Position numbers and translations under genes: made by a program. A stretch of 33,660 nucleotides of DNA from Pseudomonadota bacterium (GTDB taxonomy: Bacteria > Pseudomonadota > Alphaproteobacteria > Sphingomonadales > Sphingomonadaceae), in NCBI GenBank assembly GCA_023387085.1, contig JAEWIL010000064.1:1-33660 (forward strand). The letters are read 5' to 3'. This document shows positions 17,008-24,721 of the stretch, piece after piece (the stretch's first letter is position 1; each line of letters opens with the position of its first letter). Under the pieces are notes generated by a model. That model saw only the letters and a list, made by a program, of their open reading frames with translations. It made no database searches and was not told the origin of the DNA.

Positions 17008-17022
17008 AACATAATTCATGTT
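17008..17022. promoter_or_regulatory. AT-rich inverted repeat AACAT-N5-ATGTT upstream of module 2
   Basis: 5-bp arms around aattc lie in the 248-bp gap between crotonase 3 and crotonase 2, in an otherwise GC-rich stretch. It could be an operator or part of an internal promoter for the crotonase 2 / CaiB 2 / alcohol dehydrogenase 2 set. No convincing -35/-10 pair was found. Confidence 0.3.
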
Positions 17023-17070
17023 ACGCGATCGCCAGCGCCGAGATCGATCACCGGCTTTTCGGGCGGAAGG

Positions 17071-17871
17071 CTATTCGCCGACGAATTGGGGTGCCCGTTT
17101 CCCGATGAAGGCTGCCACCGCCTCGCGGTGGTCGGCGGTCGCATGCGCGAGCGCCTGCATCGAGGCAGCGATTTCGAGCGACGGACCGAGGCCGATCGTC
17201 TGGCTTTCCCAGAGCAGCCGTTTCGACATGCGCACGGCATGCGGCGGGTTGGCGGCGATACGCTCGGCGAGCTCGCGTGCCGCAGCGAGGAGATCCTCAT
17301 CGGGGACCACGCGCGAGACGAGCCCGATGCGAAGCGCCTCGGCGGCATCGATCATGTCGCCCGTGAGCACCATCTCGGCCGCTTTCGAAAAGCCGACTAC
17401 CCGGGGCAGCAGCCAGGCGCCGCCGTCGCCAGCGATGATTCCGAGCTTCACGAAGCTTTCGGCGAAGCGCGCGCTTTCGGCGCCAATGCGGAGATCGCAC
17501 ATGCACGCCAGATCGCACCCGGCTCCGATCGCCGGACCGTTCACTGCGGCGATGACCGGCACTTCAAGCTGCGAAAAGGCGATCGGAAGGCGCTGGATGC
17601 CGCGGCGGTAATTGCGCCGTGTGCGGTAAGGCAGCGGATCGTTGACTCCGCCCGCATCGCCCATTTTCTTGACATTGCCGCCCGACGAGAAGGCTCGCCC
17701 CTTGCCCGTCAGGATCGCCGCGCGGGCCGCGCCGTCGCCTTCGAGGCGCGCGAGCGCATCGAGCATCGCCTCGACCATCTCGGGGTCCGAGATGGGATTG
17801 CGCTGGTCGGGAAGGTTGAGAGTCAGCGTGACGATGCTGCCGTCTCGTTCGTAGATTACCGGGTCGTTCAT
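17071..17871 (-). CDS. Crotonase family protein 3 (PaaG-like isomerase type)
   Basis: A 266-residue crotonase-fold protein, distinct from copies 1 and 2. FSSGGNVKKM at 61-70 and NGPAIGAGCD at 111-120 build the oxyanion hole. Rat Glu144 aligns with Asp120 and Glu164 with Phe140; Asp149 sits in IIAGDGGAWLLPR. That stretch resembles the FSKLGLIPDCGGTWLLPR region of PaaG, the ring-epoxide/oxepin isomerase of phenylacetate breakdown, which also works without the hydratase glutamate pair. An isomerase acting on a cyclic or unsaturated CoA ester is therefore more likely than a hydratase (inference). It follows acyl-CoA dehydrogenase A by 15 bp, with AAAGGAAACAGG before the ATG. Confidence 0.88.
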   Translation of the reverse strand: MNDPVIYERDGSIVTLTLNLPDQRNPISDPEMVEAMLDALARLEGDGAARAAILTGKGRAFSSGGNVKKMGDAGGVNDPLPYRTRRNYRRGIQRLPIAFSQLEVPVIAAVNGPAIGAGCDLACMCDLRIGAESARFAESFVKLGIIAGDGGAWLLPRVVGFSKAAEMVLTGDMIDAAEALRIGLVSRVVPDEDLLAAARELAERIAANPPHAVRMSKRLLWESQTIGLGPSLEIAASMQALAHATADHREAVAAFIGKRAPQFVGE

Positions 17872-17886
17872 CCTGTTTCCTTTGCG

Positions 17887-19029
17887 TCAGCGCAGCCCGA
17901 GGCCGCGCGCGATGATGCCGCGCAAAATCTCGCGCGTGCCGCCCCTCAGCGAAAAGGAGGGAACGCTCATCTGGGTCGCGGCGAACACCGCGGCGAATTC
18001 GGCCGAGGCCGCGGCACCGGTATCGACGAGCTGGCGTGCGATATCCGGAATTTCCTGTTCGAAAACGGTCCCGAGGTCCTTCACGATCGAAGCCTGCAGC
18101 GCCGGCTCCTCCCCGTTTTCCAGCATCCAGGCGATGCTCCGCGACATTTGCCGCAATATTGCCAGATGCCCGGCGAGACGGCCGATGGCGGCCGCCGCCT
18201 GCGGGGTCGGGTTCGCGGAGAGAAGCCGGATCAGCTCGACGAGCAGCGTCATCGAAGAAAGGAAACGTTCGGGCCCGCTGCGTTCCAGGGCAAGCTCGCT
18301 CATGACCTGCGCCCAACCTTCGCCGAGGCGGCCGACGAGCGCCGTTTCCGGAACGAAGACATCTTCGAACATCACCTGGTTGAAATGATGTTCTCCGGCG
18401 AGATCGATGATCGGACTGATGCTGATCCCCGGCGACGCGAGGTCGACCAGCAACTGGCTGGTACCGGCGTGGCGATCGGCCGCCGATCCGCTCGTTCGGC
18501 AGAACAGGACCATATAATGCGACTTGTGCGCATAGGTCGTCCACAGTTTCGTGCCATTGATACGGAACCCTCCGTCGACCGGTTCGGCGCGCGTGCGGAC
18601 CGCGGCGAGATCGGATCCGGAATCGGGCTCGCTCATTCCGATGCAGGTGAAGATCGTGCCGGCGGCCATCCCCGGAAGCAACATCCGGCGCTGTTCCTCG
18701 GTACCGAACTTGAGGAGCAGCGGCCCGGCCTGCCGGTCGGCGAACCAGTGCGCGGCAACGGGAGCGCCCGCGGCCAGCATTTCCTCCAGCACGACATAGC
18801 GCTCGAATGCGGAACGCTCGTGGCCGCCATAGACTTTGGGCCAGGTCATCCCGATCCACCCCTGCGCCGCGACCTTCGCTGAAAAGTCGGCGTCGAAGCC
18901 GCTCCACGAGCGCGTGCGCCGGGCGGAGGGAAGATCATGCAGTGTTTCGGCGAGGAACCGGCGAACGTCGCCGCGCAGCGCTTCGGCCGCCTCGGATACC
19001 GGCGCCATGGGAAGCGTGATCGCGCTCAT
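17887..19029 (-). CDS. Acyl-CoA dehydrogenase, subunit A of a probable heteromer
   Basis: A 380-residue flavoprotein that would introduce an alpha,beta double bond into an acyl-CoA. Seen: FAD-binding FTCIGMSEPDSGSD at 127-140 and WTT at 163-165, then LALERSG with Glu249, the position used as catalytic base in isovaleryl-CoA dehydrogenase. The C-terminal segment RGGTREILRGIIAR has Gly where medium-chain enzymes have the base. The start overlaps the stop of the upstream dehydrogenase gene (ATGA), so the two are translationally coupled. Adjacent unequal acyl-CoA dehydrogenase genes of this type form alpha2beta2 enzymes in actinobacterial steroid catabolism (ChsE4-ChsE5, ChsE1-ChsE2); the same is inferred here. 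Confidence 0.9.
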   Translation of the reverse strand: MSAITLPMAPVSEAAEALRGDVRRFLAETLHDLPSARRTRSWSGFDADFSAKVAAQGWIGMTWPKVYGGHERSAFERYVVLEEMLAAGAPVAAHWFADRQAGPLLLKFGTEEQRRMLLPGMAAGTIFTCIGMSEPDSGSDLAAVRTRAEPVDGGFRINGTKLWTTYAHKSHYMVLFCRTSGSAADRHAGTSQLLVDLASPGISISPIIDLAGEHHFNQVMFEDVFVPETALVGRLGEGWAQVMSELALERSGPERFLSSMTLLVELIRLLSANPTPQAAAAIGRLAGHLAILRQMSRSIAWMLENGEEPALQASIVKDLGTVFEQEIPDIARQLVDTGAAASAEFAAVFAATQMSVPSFSLRGGTREILRGIIARGLGLR

Positions 19030-20084
19030 TCTGCTGCTCCCTGCGAAAGCGTCGTGATGAAAGGCCAGAATTCGTCGGCACCGAGATCGAGCAACCGGTT
19101 CCCCAATTGCTCGCTCCAGCGGCGCTCGGACCCATATTCGTCGCGCCACGCCCATAGGGCCTTGGTGAAGAAATGAAGGCGGTGCTCTTCGGTGAAACCG
19201 ATCGCACCGTGAACCTGATGCGTGATTGCCGCCGCGATGCCGGCCGCCTCGCCAGCACGCGTTTTGGCGACGGCGATCGCCGCCGGACTGCCCGTCCCGC
19301 CAAACGCCCGCGCCGCCATGTCCGCCGCCGCGCTGGCGGCAGCCGCATGCGTGGCCATCAGCGCGATCTGCTGCTGGATCGCTTGCTGCTTTGCGAGCGG
19401 ACGGTCGAACTGCACGCGCTCCGTCGCGTATCGGACCGTCATCGCAACCAGCGTTTCGAGCGCTCCTGCAATCTCGAGGACGCGAAGCGTGGCCCCCACC
19501 CGTTCGACCGTGCGCTCGTCATGCCCCGCCAGCGATCCGACGCGATCGTCCGCAATTCGCTGGTCGAAACGAAGGGGCGCCCGCGGAAGATCCCCGATGC
19601 CGGCCACCGCCTCGATCGCCGCGCCCGAGGGATCGGCGAGAATGACGCTTTCGCCGATCAATATGACCACCGTCGCGGCCTGTCCGCCCCAAGGGACGGC
19701 CGGCGCCGTTCCCTTCAGATACCATCCCTCCGCGCTGCGCGTCAGGGCGCAGGAAGCGGGGATGGCGGCAAAGGTCGCCGGCCCGTCGATTTCCATTCCG
19801 GCGCCCGCCGCGAGCCAGCGCGCGACGAGTGTCTCGCCGAGCGGAACGGGGGCACCGTAACGCCCGCCGAGCCGGACAAGCGCAAGTGCTTCGAAAGGAT
19901 CGATGCCGAAGCCGCCATCCTTTTCGGCAATCAGCGCGAGCGGCAAGCCCGCTTCCTCGATCGCAGCCCAGGGGCGCTCCGGAATCAGGCCGCGCCGGCT
20001 CTGCCGGATCGCATCGTCGGTAAGCAGGTCGTCGAATATCCGCGTTGCCGTCTCAATGAGCAGCGCGGCCGTTTCGCTTGTCAT
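19026..20084 (-). CDS. Acyl-CoA dehydrogenase, subunit B of a probable heteromer
   Basis: A 352-residue member of the acyl-CoA dehydrogenase superfamily. It keeps the C-terminal helical motifs ERVQFDRPLAKQQAIQQQ and HQVHGAIGFTEEHRLHFF, which contact FAD across the dimer. It lacks the SEPxxGSD motif and the WxT block of the middle domain, and no catalytic Glu is evident. That is the pattern of the non-catalytic partner in heteromeric acyl-CoA dehydrogenases. It is encoded immediately before the complete-looking subunit A with a 4-bp overlap, giving stoichiometric translation. A 159-bp gap with a GC hairpin separates it from the ligase gene upstream. Confidence 0.88.
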   Translation of the reverse strand: MTSETAALLIETATRIFDDLLTDDAIRQSRRGLIPERPWAAIEEAGLPLALIAEKDGGFGIDPFEALALVRLGGRYGAPVPLGETLVARWLAAGAGMEIDGPATFAAIPASCALTRSAEGWYLKGTAPAVPWGGQAATVVILIGESVILADPSGAAIEAVAGIGDLPRAPLRFDQRIADDRVGSLAGHDERTVERVGATLRVLEIAGALETLVAMTVRYATERVQFDRPLAKQQAIQQQIALMATHAAAASAAADMAARAFGGTGSPAAIAVAKTRAGEAAGIAAAITHQVHGAIGFTEEHRLHFFTKALWAWRDEYGSERRWSEQLGNRLLDLGADEFWPFITTLSQGAAE

Positions 20085-20186
20085 GGGTCTAGTTTCTCCG
20101 GGTAAGCCATTCAGGAAGGCGACGGCCGCCGAGCCAACGCGCGCAGCCGTGTCCGGCGGGTTGCGTGATGTATCCGATAGACGGGC

Positions 20187-20208
20187 GCCGCACGCAGGCG
20201 GGTGCGGC
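20187..20208. terminator. GC hairpin between ligase and acyl-CoA dehydrogenase B
   Basis: GCCGCAC and GTGCGGC form a 7-bp stem with an 8-nt loop in the 159-bp gap. No T-run follows in either direction, so it is more likely a pausing or mRNA-stability element than a full terminator. Confidence 0.3.
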
Positions 20209-20243
20209 CCGACGGGGCAGCGCAGCCGGCGCCGACCGCGCGT

Positions 20244-21809
20244 TCACCGCGCCGCTTCCCGCTCGAGCCTTTCCAGCGCCAGGTCGCGCAGGTCATTCTT
20301 CCGGACCTTCGCGCCGTTAGGGCCATCGACCGTCGGCATAGCCTCGATCGTAAAGATGCGGATAGGCCGCTTGTACACGGCAAGGGCCGAACACGCCGAA
20401 AGCAGGACCTGCTCCGATAGTTGCTGCCCGTCTTCGGCGACGACGAAAGCGACCGGGCGAACGCGCTCGAGATAAGTCACCGCGACCACCTGGCAAGCCG
20501 CCACGGGCCCCGCCGCCTTGATCACATCCTCGATCTCGGCGGGGCTGACCAGATAACCGCCGATCCGCAGGATGTCGCCCTTGCGCGAGACGAAGTCGAA
20601 GCGTCCCCCCTCGCGGCAGACCGCCAGATCGCCGGTCCGCAGAAAGCCGTCGGCGGTGAACGTCTCCGAGGTGCGCTCGCGATCCTCGAAATATTCGATC
20701 ATGCAATCGGGCGTCCGTATTTCCAGCTCGCCAACTTCGCCCGCTTTTACCGGACGGCCGCTTTCGACATCGACGACGCGCATCTCCGCCTCGGGACAGA
20801 TCAGTTCGCCTCCCGCTTCGGCCCGCACCTGAAGCGGAGCCTCCCACGGCTGCGCGGCGACAAACGCCATCGTCTCGCTCATCCCGTACATGCCGCGCAT
20901 CATGATACCGCGGCTCTCGGCTTCTGCCGGCAAATCGTTGAGGCCGGGCGTAAAATTGGCATGTCCGTACATCCGAAGCGACGGAAAGGGGCGCGCATCG
21001 GATATATGGGCGAGCAACGCGGCCAGCATATCGTTGGTCCCCGTCATATGCGTCACCGCGTGACGGTCGATCGCTCCCGCGATCGCGGCGGCATCGAACC
21101 CGTCGAAGAGTATGACGGGGCAGCCGCCGGCAATTGCCGTCAGCGCGGTGGTGAAACCAAAGGCACCGCAAAGGGGGATCGCGACAAGTATCTTCGAGCG
21201 CGCGTCGAGACGAAAGCTCGCGGCGACGTCGCCACCGTGATGCATGATCCGCTCTTGACTGTGGACCACAAGCTTCGGCGCGCTCGTGGTGCCAGAGGTC
21301 GGCATGATGAACAGCGGATCTTCGAGCTGCCCTCCTTCGTAATCGCCGCCCACTTCCTCCAGCTGCCGCAGCGAGTGCGCCGGGGCGTCATTGGTGAGCG
21401 GCGGCGCATCGCCTGTGACCGGAACGGTCACGCGAAGCGTGGCAAGCTTGTCGGCGGCAATACCGCGAAGCATGCGATCGACGGCTCCGCCACGCAAGTC
21501 CGGATCGTAAACGACCGCTTTCGAACGCGTCCTTGCGATCAGGTCGCCGGCCTCTTTTGTACCGATGCGCGAATTCAGGGACACGATAGCGACGCCGAGG
21601 CGCGCGCAGGCGGCGAGAATCAGATACCAGTCGGCGCCGTTGGGCAGGATCGCCGCGATCCGGTCGCCCCTCCGGATGCCCGCGGCACGGAGGCCGCCGG
21701 CGATCCGGTCGGAGCGGGCCGCGATATCCGAGCCGGATATCGCGGTCCCGTCCCACCAGAGGATCGGCTCATCGCCTGCCGCGGAAATCCGTTCAATCAG
21801 GGAGAGCAT
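20244..21809 (-). CDS. AMP-forming acyl-CoA synthetase (ANL superfamily)
   Basis: A 521-residue ligase that would adenylate a carboxylate and join it to CoA. Seen: P-loop MPTSGTTSAPK at 169-179, YGMSET in the middle third, TGDLA after it, the hinge-region block SRKGDILRIGGYLVSPAEIE, and a C-terminal Lys501 in GAKVRKNDL matching the adenylation lysine. The family includes benzoate, cyclohexanecarboxylate, fatty-acid and steroid-acid CoA ligases, and the sequence alone does not choose among them. The ATG has no clear ribosome-binding site, unlike its neighbours, so translation may depend on read-through from the TonB receptor gene that ends 53 bp upstream. It is the first enzyme of the minus-strand run and could supply the CoA ester used by the acyl-CoA dehydrogenase pair. 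Confidence 0.9.
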   Translation of the reverse strand: MLSLIERISAAGDEPILWWDGTAISGSDIAARSDRIAGGLRAAGIRRGDRIAAILPNGADWYLILAACARLGVAIVSLNSRIGTKEAGDLIARTRSKAVVYDPDLRGGAVDRMLRGIAADKLATLRVTVPVTGDAPPLTNDAPAHSLRQLEEVGGDYEGGQLEDPLFIMPTSGTTSAPKLVVHSQERIMHHGGDVAASFRLDARSKILVAIPLCGAFGFTTALTAIAGGCPVILFDGFDAAAIAGAIDRHAVTHMTGTNDMLAALLAHISDARPFPSLRMYGHANFTPGLNDLPAEAESRGIMMRGMYGMSETMAFVAAQPWEAPLQVRAEAGGELICPEAEMRVVDVESGRPVKAGEVGELEIRTPDCMIEYFEDRERTSETFTADGFLRTGDLAVCREGGRFDFVSRKGDILRIGGYLVSPAEIEDVIKAAGPVAACQVVAVTYLERVRPVAFVVAEDGQQLSEQVLLSACSALAVYKRPIRIFTIEAMPTVDGPNGAKVRKNDLRDLALERLEREAAR

Positions 21810-21862
21810 CAGGAACGACTATCTTCGGCGGCAAGCGATGAACGGGACAAATCGGCCTTCCT

Positions 21863-24268
21863 TCAGAACATTTCGGGACGAAGCGTCAGCCGGATCCAGA
21901 CCTCGCGGCCGCGGTTGACGATCGAGCTGTAGTCGGCCGGCATTCCGACGGTGGTACCCGTGCTCGATGCCACGCCGGTCTGGCCTTCCTGGAAGCCCGC
22001 GACGCCATAATATTTGTTCGAGAGATTCTTCCCGATTAGCGCGAGTTCCCAGCTGCCATTTTCCGAGCCAACGGAGACATTCGCGTCGACGAGGAAGGTA
22101 TTGGGCCGGATACCCCACGGAATATCTTCCTGGCTGAGGAAGCTCTTCGACTGGACCGACGCCTGGCTGCCGAGCGAGAATTTCACGCCGTCGAACACCT
22201 GCTGGTAGTTGAAGCCGAAATTCCCCGACCAGCGCGGCGCACGCGCCAGCGGCCGGCCGCTGAGGTCCTGAAGATCGGGCACGACACCAGCATCGGGTCC
22301 GTCGATCACACAGCCCTGCGCGATCGTCTGGCCAAGATAACAAGCGGTAATAAAGTCCTTGTAGCTCGCGTCATTATAGGAAACCGCTCCGTTCAACGTC
22401 AGCGACGGAGCGAAGGCCGGGGTATAGTTCAGCGAGAACTCTGCCCCGCGCACCTTCGAAGACGCAGCATTGGAGATACGGTTGATCGACTGGAGCGGAT
22501 CGTTCCGGCTGAGCTGGAGATCCTTATAGGTATAATCGTAGGCCGCAAATTCGACGCGCAGGCTACGATCGAAGAGCGATGCCTTCACGCCGCCCTCGAA
22601 GCCCTTCACCGTTTCGGCGGCATAGGAGTTATCGACGCTCGTGATTGCCGGATTGGCGATCGGCGCAAGGAAGCCGCGCGAGCTTACCTGGAAGTTGCCC
22701 GACTTGTAGCCCTGCTTGTACGAGGCGTAGAAGTGCACGTCGCGCGTCGGCTTGAACGACAGCGTCACCTCCGGTGAAAAATTGTTGAAGTCGATGTCGG
22801 GGATGAACTTCGTGCTGAGATTCTGCTCCTGCGCTTTTTTCTCGTAGGTGTAGCGGAGACCACCCGAGAGGCTCAGCGTCGGCGTGAAATTATACGCCGC
22901 CTGTCCGAACGCCGAATAGGTCCGGCTGTTGATGGTCCAGAACGACTCTCCGAACGGCGAGAAGGTCGCGGGCGGCGCAAAAGCGAGCGTCTGTTCGGTA
23001 TTGAAGAAATTATCGTCCTGGAAGAAGCCGCCGATCATCCAGTTGAACGGAAGCGATTCATCCGAGGCGAGACGCAATTCTTGCGACCAGGTGGTGAGCT
23101 TCGTCGAGCCGGCCGAATTGAGCAGCGGGATCGGGCCGCGCGAGAAGCTGTCCGCCTGCGCCTGCGTCATCCGGTAGAAGCCGGTGATCGAGCTGAGGTT
23201 CAGATAGTCGCTGAGCTGATAGTTGACATCGAGGACGCCAAGGATCTGCTTGACTTCGCTGTAGGGAATCCCGTCGCCATAAAGCGGGTTTCCGGAGGCT
23301 TCGCCGGCATTGGGCAGCATGTCGCCGCGCGCAAAGTGCGAGTCGGCCTTGCAATCGGTGATCAGGGGCGAGGCAGCCGGACCGCTCGGCACACCCGAGG
23401 GACAGAAGATGCGCTGGGCCAGAAAATAGGAGCCGTCGTCGCTCGTCTTGTCATAATAGGCCTTGAGCTTGACCGTCAACGCGCTGCTCGGCTCGAAGGT
23501 CAGACTGCCGCGGATCGCGAAATCCTTCGTCCCGGGTCCGCGCGGGTGCGCGACGCCGGGCGCATCATTGTAGCGAAACCCCTGCTGGTCGACGTACCGC
23601 ACGGCAACTCGCCCGAGCAGATTGTCGGTCAGCGGACCCGAAATCATGCCCTCATAATTAACCTCGTCAGCCTTGAGCTCGTAGCCGATGCGGACCATGC
23701 TCTGAAAATCGCGCGTCGGCTCTGCCGACTTGAGAGCGATAATGCCGCCACTCGAATTCTTGCCGAAGAACAGCGCTTGCGGCCCCTTGAGGATTTCGAC
23801 CTGACCAATGTCGAGCTGACCGAGCTTTACCGCCGGCCCGGTCGTGAGTGGAACGCCGTCAACGTTGATCGCGATCGCCGCATCGGACGACGCATTCGCC
23901 GACGGACTCGTCACACCGCGAAGCGTAAGTACACCGCCGAACGAACCGACGCTCGCTTCCGCGGAGAGCTGCGGGGTCAGATTGGCGATATCGGTCAGGC
24001 TGTTGACGCCGGCGCGGGTGAGCTGCTCGCCGGTAAAGGCCGTGATGACCGTCGGCACGTCGAGCGAGCGCTCCGAGCGCTGGCGCGCGGTGACCACGAT
24101 GTCCTGGTCGCCAGGCTGCGACGCGTCGGCAGCTGCATCCGCGGCGGCAGCCGGCGCCCCGCTCGCCGAGGCAGCCTCCTGCGCCTGCGCGGGCGAAACA
24201 TGCGCCGCAATACCGGCCAGGCACGTCGCGCCCAGCAGCTGCATCATATGCTTTTTCGAAATCGACAT
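21863..24268 (-). CDS. TonB-dependent outer-membrane receptor 2
   Basis: An 801-residue paralogue of receptor 1. Signal peptide 1-29 ends AQA|Q; an Ala-rich linker leads to DIVVTAR at 56-62; the plug contains VEILKGPQALFFGKNSSGG; and the barrel ends LTLRPEMF with aromatic C-terminal Phe. The start follows GGGAGGAG and begins the signal peptide; the in-frame extension upstream is not protein-like. Receptors 1 and 2 share long blocks, including a rare Cys-containing external region around RIFCPSGVPSGP and the AQGC-DGPDAG segment. They likely recognise the same or similar ligands. It heads the long minus-strand unit and diverges from the amidohydrolase operon, so uptake and breakdown can be induced together. 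Confidence 0.93.
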   Translation of the reverse strand: MSISKKHMMQLLGATCLAGIAAHVSPAQAQEAASASGAPAAAADAAADASQPGDQDIVVTARQRSERSLDVPTVITAFTGEQLTRAGVNSLTDIANLTPQLSAEASVGSFGGVLTLRGVTSPSANASSDAAIAINVDGVPLTTGPAVKLGQLDIGQVEILKGPQALFFGKNSSGGIIALKSAEPTRDFQSMVRIGYELKADEVNYEGMISGPLTDNLLGRVAVRYVDQQGFRYNDAPGVAHPRGPGTKDFAIRGSLTFEPSSALTVKLKAYYDKTSDDGSYFLAQRIFCPSGVPSGPAASPLITDCKADSHFARGDMLPNAGEASGNPLYGDGIPYSEVKQILGVLDVNYQLSDYLNLSSITGFYRMTQAQADSFSRGPIPLLNSAGSTKLTTWSQELRLASDESLPFNWMIGGFFQDDNFFNTEQTLAFAPPATFSPFGESFWTINSRTYSAFGQAAYNFTPTLSLSGGLRYTYEKKAQEQNLSTKFIPDIDFNNFSPEVTLSFKPTRDVHFYASYKQGYKSGNFQVSSRGFLAPIANPAITSVDNSYAAETVKGFEGGVKASLFDRSLRVEFAAYDYTYKDLQLSRNDPLQSINRISNAASSKVRGAEFSLNYTPAFAPSLTLNGAVSYNDASYKDFITACYLGQTIAQGCVIDGPDAGVVPDLQDLSGRPLARAPRWSGNFGFNYQQVFDGVKFSLGSQASVQSKSFLSQEDIPWGIRPNTFLVDANVSVGSENGSWELALIGKNLSNKYYGVAGFQEGQTGVASSTGTTVGMPADYSSIVNRGREVWIRLTLRPEMF

Positions 24269-24721
24269 GAATTCTCCTCCCACCCTCGGGACCGTCGCAG
24301 CCGACCATGGCTTCACGGACTCGCATGTTTCGTTCGCCATTTGCGGATGGCGTGAATTTATATTGCACACAGCCTGCCACCGAACAAGCACAAAAATGCA
24401 TGTTTCGGTTTTCACGCCCGGCGTTGCCGAGACAGGCCGGGCGGCGCCAGACCCTTTATATAAGCGAAAAATTCATAGAAACCGGGCGTTATAGGCCGAA
24501 GTTTGGTCGACAAGGAAAATGAAACAATTTTCCGGAGATCGATGATCCGAGTCGCAAAGATTATGCACTATATATCAATTTCGTCTTGCGCCGCGGGGGA
24601 CCGGGCGATAGGCTCGGTCACGAAGAGGAAAGACCGCGCCGCCCCGGACACCCGGCACTGACTCGGCCGGCCCCGCATACGACGCTGGACCAACCCCGGA
24701 TACGACAAGGAGAGACGCCGG
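24269..24721. promoter_or_regulatory. Divergent control region between receptor 2 and amidohydrolase operon
   Basis: A 453-bp gap, markedly more AT-rich than the genes. Seen: a possible minus-strand promoter for receptor 2 with TATAAA around 24353-24358 and a weak TTGTTC 19 bp further upstream; TATATTGCA-like sequence near 24357-24366 resembling part of the shared element; and the shared 22-bp element with a -35/-10 pair for the plus strand. No gene is recognisable. Confidence 0.45.
24560..24614 (+). promoter_or_regulatory. Candidate amidohydrolase-operon promoter with shared 22-bp element
   Basis: Positions 24560-24581 (core ATGCACTATATATCAATTT) match the element at 11803-11824 in 18 of 22 bases. 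A weak -35 (TTGCGC, 24586-24591) and a -10-like TAGGCT (24609-24614) follow with 17-bp spacing. The element-to-core-promoter distance is within one base of that at the MFS 1 promoter. The leader to the ATG is about 100 nt. Confidence 0.45.

Noticed and set aside
17002..18882. 626-codon plus-strand open frame
   Set aside because: Antisense to crotonase 3 and acyl-CoA dehydrogenase A; typical high-GC mirror frame.
3024..24403. GCATGTTT repeated upstream of both TonB receptors
   Set aside because: Three copies near 3025, 24322 and 24399, but only 8 bp, with inconsistent orientation relative to the genes and no symmetry; chance is likely.
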